This document shows, piece after piece, positions 51,734 through 59,389 of a DNA stretch of 64,000 nt. The notes beneath the pieces were generated by a model that was given only the letters and a program-made list of their open reading frames with translations, was not told the DNA's origin and made no database searches. Within the stretch, counting starts at the first letter, position 1; the number at the start of each line of letters is the position of its first letter. The DNA comes from Raineya sp964654605. Lineage in GTDB: Bacteria > Bacteroidota > Bacteroidia > Cytophagales > Thermonemataceae. The stretch spans positions 62,001-126,000 of the forward strand of contig CAZZLW010000046.1 of NCBI GenBank assembly GCA_964654605.1, given 5' to 3'. Made by a program: the position numbers and the translations under genes.

Positions 51734-53827
51734 ATGTTGCGTTATTATATTTCAACCTTTTTGATTTCGGCTTCACCAATGTTTGCACAAAAAATATCTT
51801 ATCCGCAAACAGCAAAAGTTAATCAGATTGATGAATATTTTGGGGTAAAAGTAGCCGACCCTTACCGCTGGCTGGAAGTTTCGGATTCGGTGGCTGTGAG
51901 GGAATGGATAAAGGCTCAAAATACCCTAACTTTTGATTATCTTTCTCAAATTCCTTATCGTAGCCAAATCCGCAAGCGTTTGCAAGAAGTTTGGAACTAT
52001 CCGAAAATGGGAGTGCCTGTGAGCTATGGCGATTTTGAAATTATCCAAAAAAATGATGGTCTGCAAAATCAGTTTGTCTTTTACCTCAAAAAAGGCAATC
52101 AGGAAGAATTGCTTTTAGACCCCAACACAATGTCGGCAGAAGGAATCGTTTCTATCAATTCTTGGTCGGTATCTGAAAACAAGCGTTATTTTGCGTATGC
52201 TTGGGCAAAAGGAGGCTCCGATTGGAATAGCATTGAAATACTTGATTTGCAAACCAAACAAAAACTTTCTGAAAAGCTGGATTGGGTAAAATTTTCGGGT
52301 ATTGCTTGGTATAAAGATGGCTTTTTTTATAGCCGTTACGATGCCCCCAAAGCAGGTAAAGAGTATGAAGCCAAAAACGAGTTTCACAAACTCTATTATC
52401 ATAAAATAGGCACGCCCCAGAGCCAAGATGAACTTATTTTTGTGGATAGGAAAAATCCTTTGCAGAATGTTTCAGCTTCGGTAAGTGAAAAAAATGATTT
52501 GCTTTATGTGTTTCTGCCGAAAGGAACAGCAGGAACAGCCATTTTATACAAAAAACTTACTTCTTATGCCGATTTGAAGCCTCTCATAGCTCATCAGGAG
52601 GCAGAAAACCAGCTTATCACCACGTTGGATAACCACGCAATCATACGCACCAATTACCAAGCCTCCCGCTATCGTGTAGTAGCTATCCCTTTGGAAAATC
52701 CTGCCCCCGAACACTGGAAAACGCTCATTCCCGAAAGCGAAAATGTGCTTACCAGTGTGCGTTATATGGGAGGGTATTTTATTGCAACCTATATGCAAGA
52801 TGCTAGCCATAGGGTTTGGCTTTTTGATAAAAATGGTAAGAAAACAAATGAAATAAAACTGCCTGCTTTGGGTACGGTAGCAGGTTTTACAGGAAAAGAG
52901 GAGGCAACTTTTACCTATTATACATTTAGCTCATTTTTACAGGGAGGCAATATCTATAAGTACGACTTTGCTACGCATACTTCTACTTTGTATTTTGCTC
53001 CTAAAATTCCTTTCAAAGCCGAAAATTATGAGACCAAAGAGGTTTTTTATCCAAGCAAAGACGGCAAGAAAGTACATTTGTTTATCACTTACAAAAAAGG
53101 TTTGAAACGCAACGGCAAAAATCCTACCTATTTGTATGGATATGGAGGGTTTAATATTAGCATCAATCCGAGTTTTGATGTGCGTCTGATACCTTTTCTG
53201 GAAGCAGGTGGCGTGTATGCAGTGGCTAATTTGCGAGGTGGAAGCGAATATGGAGAAGAATGGCATTTGGACGGAGCCAGACTGAAAAAGCAAAATGTTT
53301 TTGATGATTTTATTGCCGCCGCCGAGTTTCTTATCCGTGAAAAATATACCTCTGCCGAAAAATTAGCTATTTCGGGGCGTAGCAATGGAGGTTTGCTTGT
53401 GGGGGCGTGTATGGTACAGCGTCCTGAACTCTTTGCGGTGGCTTTACCCGGTGTAGGGGTGATGGATATGCTTCGTTTTCATAAATTTACCATAGGTTGG
53501 GCTTGGGTGCCTGAATACGGCTCGGCAGAGCAGAGCAAGGAGGATTTTCAGAATCTTTACAAATATTCGCCTTTACACAACATCAAACCCGCTTCGTATC
53601 CTGCAACGCTTGTTTATACCGCTGATAAAGATGATAGAGTAGTGCCTGCTCATTCGTTTAAGTTTATTGCTACTTTACAAGAAAATCAAAAAGGTTCAAA
53701 ACCTACACTCATACGCATAGATGTAGATGCAGGACACGGAGCAGGAAAACCTATTAGTAAGCAAATTGATGAATGGGCAGATATTTGGGCTTTTACGCTA
53801 TGGAACTTAGGAATAAAAAAAATGTAG
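51734..53827 (+). CDS. Prolyl oligopeptidase, S9A family, exported
   Basis: A 697-residue serine peptidase that cleaves after proline in short peptides. A signal peptide (LRYYISTFLISASPMFAQ) sends it out of the cytoplasm. The N-terminal propeller opens with the family motif DEYFGVKVADPYRWLE. The C-terminal alpha/beta-hydrolase has the triad Ser in SGRSNGGLLVGA (about 551), Asp in YTADKDDRVVPAHS (about 636) and His in DAGHGAGKP (about 671), and the NLRGGSEYGEEWH motif. The ATG at 51734 starts the signal peptide; a TTG 18 bp upstream is in frame. A terminator overlaps the stop. Confidence 0.93.
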   Translation: MLRYYISTFLISASPMFAQKISYPQTAKVNQIDEYFGVKVADPYRWLEVSDSVAVREWIKAQNTLTFDYLSQIPYRSQIRKRLQEVWNYPKMGVPVSYGDFEIIQKNDGLQNQFVFYLKKGNQEELLLDPNTMSAEGIVSINSWSVSENKRYFAYAWAKGGSDWNSIEILDLQTKQKLSEKLDWVKFSGIAWYKDGFFYSRYDAPKAGKEYEAKNEFHKLYYHKIGTPQSQDELIFVDRKNPLQNVSASVSEKNDLLYVFLPKGTAGTAILYKKLTSYADLKPLIAHQEAENQLITTLDNHAIIRTNYQASRYRVVAIPLENPAPEHWKTLIPESENVLTSVRYMGGYFIATYMQDASHRVWLFDKNGKKTNEIKLPALGTVAGFTGKEEATFTYYTFSSFLQGGNIYKYDFATHTSTLYFAPKIPFKAENYETKEVFYPSKDGKKVHLFITYKKGLKRNGKNPTYLYGYGGFNISINPSFDVRLIPFLEAGGVYAVANLRGGSEYGEEWHLDGARLKKQNVFDDFIAAAEFLIREKYTSAEKLAISGRSNGGLLVGACMVQRPELFAVALPGVGVMDMLRFHKFTIGWAWVPEYGSAEQSKEDFQNLYKYSPLHNIKPASYPATLVYTADKDDRVVPAHSFKFIATLQENQKGSKPTLIRIDVDAGHGAGKPISKQIDEWADIWAFTLWNLGIKKM

Positions 53828-53849
53828 GGGGAAATTTCCCCCTTTTTTT
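53827..53849 (+). terminator. Intrinsic terminator of the prolyl oligopeptidase gene
   Basis: GGGGG-AAATTT-CCCCC followed by seven T, starting at the last base of the stop codon. The run of seven T makes it a good rho-independent site. Confidence 0.8.
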
Positions 53850-53867
53850 GCAAATAGTGGCAGAAAA

Positions 53868-54005
53868 TTATCCGCGAGTATCTTGCTTTTCAGTTTTGTT
53901 TTCTTGCTTCAAATACGTAGGGCAAGTGTAACGGCGAGTGCAAGCAGAAGTAGCTACTAAAGCTACTATTGCTGTAAAAGCTAACAAGAACTTCAATTTT
54001 TTCAT
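53868..54005 (-). CDS. 45-residue lipoprotein, unknown function
   Basis: A very short gene (45 residues plus TAA) read on the minus strand. It codes a hydrophobic signal (KFLLAFTAIVALVAT), a lipobox SAC (Cys 22), then TRRYTCPTYLKQENKTEKQDTRG, so a second Cys at 28. Codon use is like the neighbours. The ATG at 54003-54005 is followed by Lys-Lys as in other lipoproteins here. It lies leftward, with its start 45 bp beyond the kdsA stop at 54051, so it is just downstream of kdsA on the same strand. Similar tiny lipoproteins occur in Bacteroidota. Confidence 0.65.
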   Translation of the reverse strand: MKKLKFLLAFTAIVALVATSACTRRYTCPTYLKQENKTEKQDTRG

Positions 54006-54050
54006 ATTTTTTGCTATTTGAGTGCTAAATTAAACAAAAATTTTCAAAAA

Positions 54051-54902
54051 TCAAGCCAAAGCCAAAGTTTTTTCACGATATTTTACTTCAAGCTCGTGAA
54101 TTTCAATAAGTGGCTTCAAAAACTCTTCCAAATCATATACACACATTTGGCTGGCGGCATCGCAAAGGGCTTTGGCGGGTTCGGGGTGTGTTTCTATAAA
54201 TACGCCATCAACCCCTGCCGCTACGCCAGCTCGGGCAATGGTTGGTAAAAACTCTCTTGCTCCGCCTTTGGGGTCGGCACTGGGTATGCCATATTTGCGA
54301 ATAGAGTGAGTAATATCAAATACCACAGGAAATCCAATTTGATTGAGATGATAAAAACTGCGAGGATCTACTACCAAGTCATTGTAGCCAAATGTATAAC
54401 CTCTTTCAGTGAGAATAATTTGGTCATTGCCGCTATCAATAGCTTTTTGGGCAGGTTTTGCCATATTTTCGGGAGCAAGGAACTGCCCGTGTTTGATATT
54501 GATGACTTTTTGAGTTTTGGCGATCGCTACAATCAAATCGGTTTGCATACACAAATAGGCAGGTATTTGCAAAACATCAAGCACTTCTGCCGCCAAAGGC
54601 ACTTGTTCGGGATAATGCACATCTGAAAGCAGAGGAAAACCAAATTCTTTTTTGATTTTGGCAAGCATTTCAAGTCCTTTTTCAATGCGAGGACCAATGT
54701 AATACTCCAAAGAACTACGGTTATCTTTTTGGTAAGAAGACTTGAATATTACGGGAATGTGAAGCCTCTCGGAAACTTCTTTTAACATTTCGGCAGTTTT
54801 CATCATTGTCAGTTCGTCCTCAATCACACAAGGACCTGATATTAGAAATAATTTTTCGCTACCACAAGCGATATTGCCTACTTTTACGATTTTTTTTTGC
54901 AT
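54051..54902 (-). CDS. kdsA: 3-deoxy-8-phosphooctulonate synthase (KDO-8-phosphate synthase)
   Basis: A 283-residue enzyme that joins arabinose-5-phosphate and PEP for the KDO of lipopolysaccharide. Motifs: LFLISGPCVIED (about 18-29), SSYQKDNRSS, FPLLSDVHYPEQ, INIKHGQFLAPENM and LTERGYTFGYNDLVVD. The Cys in SGPCVIED is the metal ligand of the metal-dependent KdsA class, where the metal-independent class has Asn. The ATG at 54902 is preferred over the ATG 21 codons upstream, because the conserved part starts here. With the UDP-xylose and Wzc-like genes it shows an LPS and surface-polysaccharide biosynthetic background. Confidence 0.93.
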   Translation of the reverse strand: MQKKIVKVGNIACGSEKLFLISGPCVIEDELTMMKTAEMLKEVSERLHIPVIFKSSYQKDNRSSLEYYIGPRIEKGLEMLAKIKKEFGFPLLSDVHYPEQVPLAAEVLDVLQIPAYLCMQTDLIVAIAKTQKVINIKHGQFLAPENMAKPAQKAIDSGNDQIILTERGYTFGYNDLVVDPRSFYHLNQIGFPVVFDITHSIRKYGIPSADPKGGAREFLPTIARAGVAAGVDGVFIETHPEPAKALCDAASQMCVYDLEEFLKPLIEIHELEVKYREKTLALA

Positions 54903-55005
54903 ATTAAGCCAAGATAAATTTTTTAATTTTTGTGGCAATTTCTTGCTTTTTACAAAAAAATCCAAAAGATTTGCGACAGATTTTTGAAAAAAAATATTTT
55001 TTTGT

Positions 55006-55035
55006 TTTGATTTTTTATTCTTTTGTGCAACTTTG
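55006..55035 (+). promoter_or_regulatory. Possible promoter of the OmpA/TSP3 gene
   Basis: TTTG at 55006-55009, an 18-bp spacer and CAACTTTG at 55028-55035, with the -7 box one base off (CA for TA). A start near 55042 would give a leader of about 40 nt. Confidence 0.4.
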
Positions 55036-55079
55036 CACCAAGAAGTTTAGCAAACCTAAAACCTTAAATGTAGTAACAA

Positions 55080-56537
55080 ATGTTAAACCTTATGAAAAAG
55101 ACCAAACTACTTTCTTTCTTGCTCGCTTGTTTGGTAGTGGGCAACCTGCAAGCTCAGGATAAATGGAGTATAGGCTTCCATTATTCTGCAATGGACTTTA
55201 TCCTTCCTTACGCCCAAGAGAAAAAACCTTTTGAAACTAAAAACTGGAATGAGGGTGTAGGGGTTACTGTTGGCTATCGCATTAAGCCTTTGTTTGGTTT
55301 AACAGCCAATTACACTTTGAGCCGTATTGATAAAATCGTTGAAAATACCGTAGGGGGTACAGGCGACCTTTCCAATTTCTTGACTTTGAATGCTCAAGTG
55401 CATCCACTTGGTAACAAAGAAGGCTTCTGGTTTGACCCTCACGTATTTGTAGGTGGTGGTTTGCACAGAATTGCCGATATGAGCTATGGAACAGTAGGTG
55501 GTGGTTTAGGCTTGAATTTCTGGTTCAACGAAAGTGTAGCTCTTACACTAAGAACTGCATACAATGGTATGCCTCTTGCTCCCAAAGAAAATGAGTTTGG
55601 TGGCGTTGGTCCCAGAGCATACTGGATGCACAATGGTGGTTTGACTTTCAAGCTTGGTAAAGCCAAAGATACTGACAATGATGGAATTCCCGATAGAAAA
55701 GACAAGTGTCCTACTGAAGCTGGAAAAAAAGAATTGGGTGGCTGTCCTGATAGAGATAACGACGGCATTACTGATGGAGAGGATGCTTGTCCTGATGAAG
55801 CGGGTACTGCCGAATTCAAAGGCTGTCCTGATAGAGATGGTGATAAAATCATTGACAAAGAAGATAAATGTCCTGATACGCCCGGTTTAGCTCAATTCCA
55901 AGGCTGTCCTGATACTGACGGCGACGGCATTGCTGACCCTGACGATGCTTGTCCTACTGAAGCGGGAAAACCTGAATTGCAAGGTTGCCCTGATAGAGAT
56001 AACAACGGCATTGCTGATAAAAACGACCGTTGCCCTGACCAAGCTGGTTTAGCTCAATTCCAAGGCTGTCCTGATAGAGATGGTGATGGTATCGCTGACC
56101 CTGACGATGCTTGTCCTGATGTTCCTGGTGTACCTGAAGAAAAAGGTTGTCCTAAAAAGAAAATTGATGAGCAAGCTCTCTTGAATATTGCTAAACGTGT
56201 AAACTTCGCAACAGGCAAAGCTACTATCTTGAAGCAATCATTCCCTATTCTTGATAACTTGGTTGCTTTGTTGAATGAGTATAAAGATGCTAAAATTGTT
56301 GTAGAAGGACACACCGATAACGTAGGTAATAAAGCCGCTAATAAGAAACTTTCACAGCAACGTGCTGATGCTATCAAGGCTTACGTTGTGAAGAAAGGAA
56401 TTTCTGCAGACCGTATCCAAGCTATTGGTTATGGTGATGAAAGACCTGCTGACGGAAGCACTGATATTAAGGCTGGTAACAAAACCCCTCAACAACGTGC
56501 CGCCAACCGTCGTGTAGAAATTAAGAATATAGACTAA
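55080..56537 (+). CDS. OmpA-family outer membrane protein with thrombospondin type 3 repeats
   Basis: A 485-residue outer-membrane protein. Layout: signal peptide (LLSFLLACLVVGNLQAQ), an N-terminal OmpA-like beta-barrel (about 25-190), six to seven TSP3-type calcium repeats (DTDNDGIPDRKDKCP, DRDGDGIADPDDACP and similar, about 195-355), and a C-terminal OmpA peptidoglycan-binding domain (VVEGHTDNVGNKAANKKLSQ, then NRRVEI). It links the outer membrane to the cell wall and is probably abundant. A second ATG four codons in is the alternative start. Confidence 0.92.
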   Translation: MLNLMKKTKLLSFLLACLVVGNLQAQDKWSIGFHYSAMDFILPYAQEKKPFETKNWNEGVGVTVGYRIKPLFGLTANYTLSRIDKIVENTVGGTGDLSNFLTLNAQVHPLGNKEGFWFDPHVFVGGGLHRIADMSYGTVGGGLGLNFWFNESVALTLRTAYNGMPLAPKENEFGGVGPRAYWMHNGGLTFKLGKAKDTDNDGIPDRKDKCPTEAGKKELGGCPDRDNDGITDGEDACPDEAGTAEFKGCPDRDGDKIIDKEDKCPDTPGLAQFQGCPDTDGDGIADPDDACPTEAGKPELQGCPDRDNNGIADKNDRCPDQAGLAQFQGCPDRDGDGIADPDDACPDVPGVPEEKGCPKKKIDEQALLNIAKRVNFATGKATILKQSFPILDNLVALLNEYKDAKIVVEGHTDNVGNKAANKKLSQQRADAIKAYVVKKGISADRIQAIGYGDERPADGSTDIKAGNKTPQQRAANRRVEIKNID

Positions 56538-56555
56538 TTTCTAAAAACTTTCCTA

Positions 56556-56584
56556 AAAGCCTCTTGAAAAAGAGGCTTTTTTTT
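56556..56584 (+). terminator. Intrinsic terminator of the OmpA/TSP3 gene
   Basis: A 10-bp stem (AAAGCCTCTT / AAGAGGCTTT) with a GAAA tetraloop and a run of T to 56584, 18 bp after the stop. Confidence 0.85.
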
Positions 56585-56612
56585 ATATCTTTAACCTCAA
56601 AATTTTGCTATT

Positions 56613-56990
56613 ATGAGTAAGAAAGTTATTTTTTCCGAAAATGCACCAGCCCCTATTGGTCCGTATAGCCAAGCGGTTTTAGCAGGTAATTTACTTTTTA
56701 TTTCAGGGCAAATTGCTCTGAAAGAAGGTATTATGGTGCAAGATACTATCCAAGCCGAAACACATCAGGTAATGCGTAATATTTTGGCTATCTTGCAAGA
56801 GGCGGGAATGGACTTTGGAAACGTAGTAAAAAGTACCATTTTTGTAAAAGACCTCAATAACTTTCAAGCCATCAATGAAGTGTATGGCTCTTATTTTGGG
56901 GAAAATCCACCTGCCCGCGAAACCGTAGAAGTGAGCCGTCTGCCCAAAGATGCCAATGTAGAAATTTCTTGTATTGCTTTGAAATTCTAA
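56613..56990 (+). CDS. ridA: RidA family enamine/imine deaminase
   Basis: A 125-residue member of the YjgF/YER057c/UK114 family that hydrolyses reactive enamines made by PLP enzymes. It has APAPIGPYSQAV near the start and the catalytic-Arg motif PARETVEVSRLPKDANVEI near 103, as in active RidA. Length is normal. The gene stands alone between two exported proteins and follows a strong terminator. Confidence 0.95.
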   Translation: MSKKVIFSENAPAPIGPYSQAVLAGNLLFISGQIALKEGIMVQDTIQAETHQVMRNILAILQEAGMDFGNVVKSTIFVKDLNNFQAINEVYGSYFGENPPARETVEVSRLPKDANVEISCIALKF

Positions 56991-57028
56991 TTTTTTAGGT
57001 GAAAATTTTTATATTGGCACAATTTTTA

Positions 57029-57036
57029 TAGCTTTG
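57029..57036 (+). promoter_or_regulatory. -7 element of the coiled-coil protein gene
   Basis: TAGCTTTG at 57029-57036 matches the -7 box; no good TTTG lies at the -33 distance. A start near 57043 is 23 nt before the ATG. Confidence 0.4.
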
Positions 57037-57065
57037 CTATTGGTTTCACTCAAAATTTTATTTTT

Positions 57066-57788
57066 ATGAAAAAGTTAGTTACAATGCTTGGGCTACTTTT
57101 AGTCGGCAATTTTGTTTTGGCTCAATCGCTTGCCCCATATCAAAAGCAAATTACTTTGGAAAAAATCAATGTAGATGCTTGGGCGGCAGGCATTGAAAAA
57201 GGTACAGAGGACGATTTGAAAGATGCCTTTTCGGCATACGTGAAAAAAAACTTTAACCTAAAATCTAAAAAAAATGGCAGACACGGCTTGGTAGTACCCG
57301 AAGCTACTTTGCCCCAAGTTACTACTCGTAGAGGTGATTTGCACGTACAATTTTCCAGCGATACAGGTCGCCCTGAAATGGCTGTTGCTTTTATGATGGG
57401 CTACGATATTTATCTGAATGCACGCGAAAATCCGCAAGAAATGGAGCGTTTTAAGGAGTTTTTTACGACTTTCCTTTTCAACTATTACAAAGAATACTAC
57501 GAGAAAATGATACGTGAGAAGGAAAAAATGCTCAAAGATTTGCGTAGCCAAATAGCTGATAATGAAAAAAAAGCGAAAAGCCTTCAAAATGATATAGAAA
57601 AAACACAGAAAAAGATAGCCAAAGAATCTGACCAACTCAAAAAAACAGAGCTTGAAAACAAAAACGTAATAGCTCGCCGTCAGATTGATGCTCTCAACGA
57701 AATGAATGCTAATAATAATAAGCAAATCACCAATATTGAAAACGAAATCAATCAAATAAAAATGCAAATGGCAAACATTGGGAAATAA
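57066..57788 (+). CDS. Exported coiled-coil protein, unknown function
   Basis: A 240-residue protein with a signal peptide (KLVTMLGLLLVGNFVLAQ). Residues 25-140 form a mixed domain without a recognised family (INVDAWAAGIEKGTEDDLKDAF, GDLHVQFSSDTGRPEMAVAF). From about 145 to 238 the chain is a long charged coiled coil (EKMLKDLRSQIADNEKK ... NIENEINQIKMQM). It could be a periplasmic tether or an oligomer. Convergent or co-operonic partners are not evident; the next gene has its own promoter. Confidence 0.7.
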   Translation: MKKLVTMLGLLLVGNFVLAQSLAPYQKQITLEKINVDAWAAGIEKGTEDDLKDAFSAYVKKNFNLKSKKNGRHGLVVPEATLPQVTTRRGDLHVQFSSDTGRPEMAVAFMMGYDIYLNARENPQEMERFKEFFTTFLFNYYKEYYEKMIREKEKMLKDLRSQIADNEKKAKSLQNDIEKTQKKIAKESDQLKKTELENKNVIARRQIDALNEMNANNNKQITNIENEINQIKMQMANIGK

Positions 57789-57820
57789 TTTGCTTATTTG
57801 AAACCTTCTTGCTTACTTTG
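57789..57820 (+). promoter_or_regulatory. Promoter of the outer-membrane beta-barrel gene
   Basis: TTTG at 57789-57792, a 20-bp spacer and TTACTTTG at 57813-57820 (one base off TAnnTTTG). A start near 57827 is 21 nt before the ATG. Confidence 0.5.
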
Positions 57821-57847
57821 CAACATTCAAACTTAAACTAAAAAAAT

Positions 57848-58522
57848 ATGAAAAAATTATCGCTTTCTTTGTTATTTGTTGTTTTGGCTTTCAATCTTTT
57901 TGCCCAAGATGATACAGGATTCAAATTGGGCTTGAAAATGGGCTTGCCTATTGGTTTCAATAGTGTGAAATCTACTGAAAATGGTATAGAAGCCTCTCCA
58001 AATGGTAGTTCTTTGCGTTTTACTATCGGTCCTATTGCAGATGTAGTATGGACAGAACGCTATGCCTTTACAATGGGCTTACTTTTCACTACCAAACAGG
58101 CAAATTACAAAGCACAAGTAACAGGCTTGCCAGGCGTTTTGGAAGAAAAATATGGTTTGCAATACATTCAACTGCCTGTGGGTTTGAAACTTTTTACTGA
58201 TGAACTTTTCCCCAATGGCAAGGGCTTTGTGAATTTTGGTGTGCAACCCGAAGTTTTGGTAGGAAGCAAAAGAAAATCAGGTAATTATGTAGATGACCAA
58301 GGCAGAAGTGCCAGCTATATCACCAAATTTAGCCCTTTGGATTTTGGTATGTTTATTGGTATTGGGGTGGAGTATAAAGTTGGTAATAACCCAATATTTG
58401 CAGGTATCAACTACCAACGTTCCTTTATCAATGTTGTAAATAAGGAAGACGTAGGAAGTGGCAATAGTTTCCTTTCTATCAAACAAAATCTGATTTCTTT
58501 TGAAGTAGGTGTGAAATTGTAA
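57848..58522 (+). CDS. Outer membrane beta-barrel protein (PorT-like family fold)
   Basis: A 224-residue protein with a signal peptide (LSLLFVVLAFNLFAQ) and an eight-stranded-barrel-like pattern: alternating strands GFKLGLKMGLPIGF, LRFTIGPIADVVW, YAFTMGLLFTTKQANYKAQ, LQYIQLPVGLKLFTDE, and a C-terminal strand ending SFEVGVKL. This is the outer membrane beta-barrel family (PF13568-like) widespread in Bacteroidota. Whether it is PorT itself is not shown. A terminator follows. Confidence 0.8.
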   Translation: MKKLSLSLLFVVLAFNLFAQDDTGFKLGLKMGLPIGFNSVKSTENGIEASPNGSSLRFTIGPIADVVWTERYAFTMGLLFTTKQANYKAQVTGLPGVLEEKYGLQYIQLPVGLKLFTDELFPNGKGFVNFGVQPEVLVGSKRKSGNYVDDQGRSASYITKFSPLDFGMFIGIGVEYKVGNNPIFAGINYQRSFINVVNKEDVGSGNSFLSIKQNLISFEVGVKL

Positions 58523-58541
58523 TTTCCACTTTATACGAAAA

Positions 58542-58578
58542 AAAGGCTTTACTTGATAAAAGTAGAGCCTTTCTTTTT
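58542..58578 (+). terminator. Intrinsic terminator after the beta-barrel gene
   Basis: A 13-bp stem with one mismatch (AAAGGCTTTACTT / AAGTAGAGCCTTT), followed by a T-rich run (TTTCTTTTTT). Confidence 0.8.
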
Positions 58579-58628
58579 TAAGGACTTTCTTTTCAAAAAT
58601 ACAATCTTGTAAATCGCAAAAAACTTTT

Positions 58629-59174
58629 TTAGTCTTGGTGAAAATTTATTTCAACTTCTACTAGTCCCTCTTTGTGAATAAAATGATGGTTGGTAGGAGC
58701 TACTTTTTTGATGAGTTCAATAATAGCTATATTGGCAGGGAGCATTGAGCCATACAATTTTTCTATGCCATAACGCTGGGCTTCTGCAAAAAGCAAACGC
58801 AAAAGATATTTGCCTAAACCTTTCCCTTGAAAATCATCACGTAAAACGATAGCAAATTCGGCTTTTTCGGTAGTTTCGCCTTCAAACATATAGCGGGCTA
58901 CTCCTACAAAGCTTTCAATGCCATTTTCGTAAGTATAGGCTACAATGGCAAGACCTTTGCCTTCTACCTTACAAAGCATTTCGGCGTATTCGTAAATTTT
59001 GCTTTCGGGCAATCCTTCGGTAACCATTTGAAAACGCATATAACGTGTTTCTTGCGAAAGATTGTAGTAAAATTCTACCAAAGGAATAACATCGGCTTCG
59101 GTGAGCCTACGGAAAAATATACGTATATCTTCTCCAATTTTGTAGGAAGGGAAATATTGTCCAAGTATTTTCAT
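58629..59174 (-). CDS. GNAT family N-acetyltransferase
   Basis: A 181-residue acetyl-CoA-dependent acyltransferase. The acetyl-CoA motif is RDDFQGKGLGKYLLRLLF near residues 112-129, preceded by the strand AEFAIVL. The N-terminal region (GEDIRIFFRRLTEADVIPLV) has the typical RXLTXAD start. The substrate (protein, amine or other) cannot be told. It stands alone on the minus strand between a terminator and the M14 gene. Confidence 0.85.
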   Translation of the reverse strand: MKILGQYFPSYKIGEDIRIFFRRLTEADVIPLVEFYYNLSQETRYMRFQMVTEGLPESKIYEYAEMLCKVEGKGLAIVAYTYENGIESFVGVARYMFEGETTEKAEFAIVLRDDFQGKGLGKYLLRLLFAEAQRYGIEKLYGSMLPANIAIIELIKKVAPTNHHFIHKEGLVEVEINFHQD

Positions 59175-59331
59175 AGCAGTAGGTTTGAGTTTCTAAACAA
59201 ATCTACGCATAAAACTACAAAAAAGTTTGAAAGAATAACAAAAATTGATGTTCTTTCCAAAAAGAGGCTTAAAATTTGTAATCAGCCAAGAATAAAATGG
59301 TATTTGGGTAAGAAAATAAGTTTGCTTACAC

Positions 59332-59361
59332 AAAAAAGGGCTTCATTGAAATAGAAGCCCT
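59332..59361 (-). terminator. Intrinsic terminator of the M14-like gene
   Basis: On the minus strand AGGGCTTC pairs with GAAGCCCT across a 9-nt loop, followed by a run of six T, 29 bp past the stop at 59390. Confidence 0.75.
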
Positions 59362-59389
59362 ATGTTTTGTTAAAAATGGATTTGAATTT

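Noticed and set aside
54903..54965. A 21-residue N-terminal extension of kdsA
   Set aside because: The residues are Lys-rich, not part of the KdsA family, and the internal ATG at 54902 gives the usual length.
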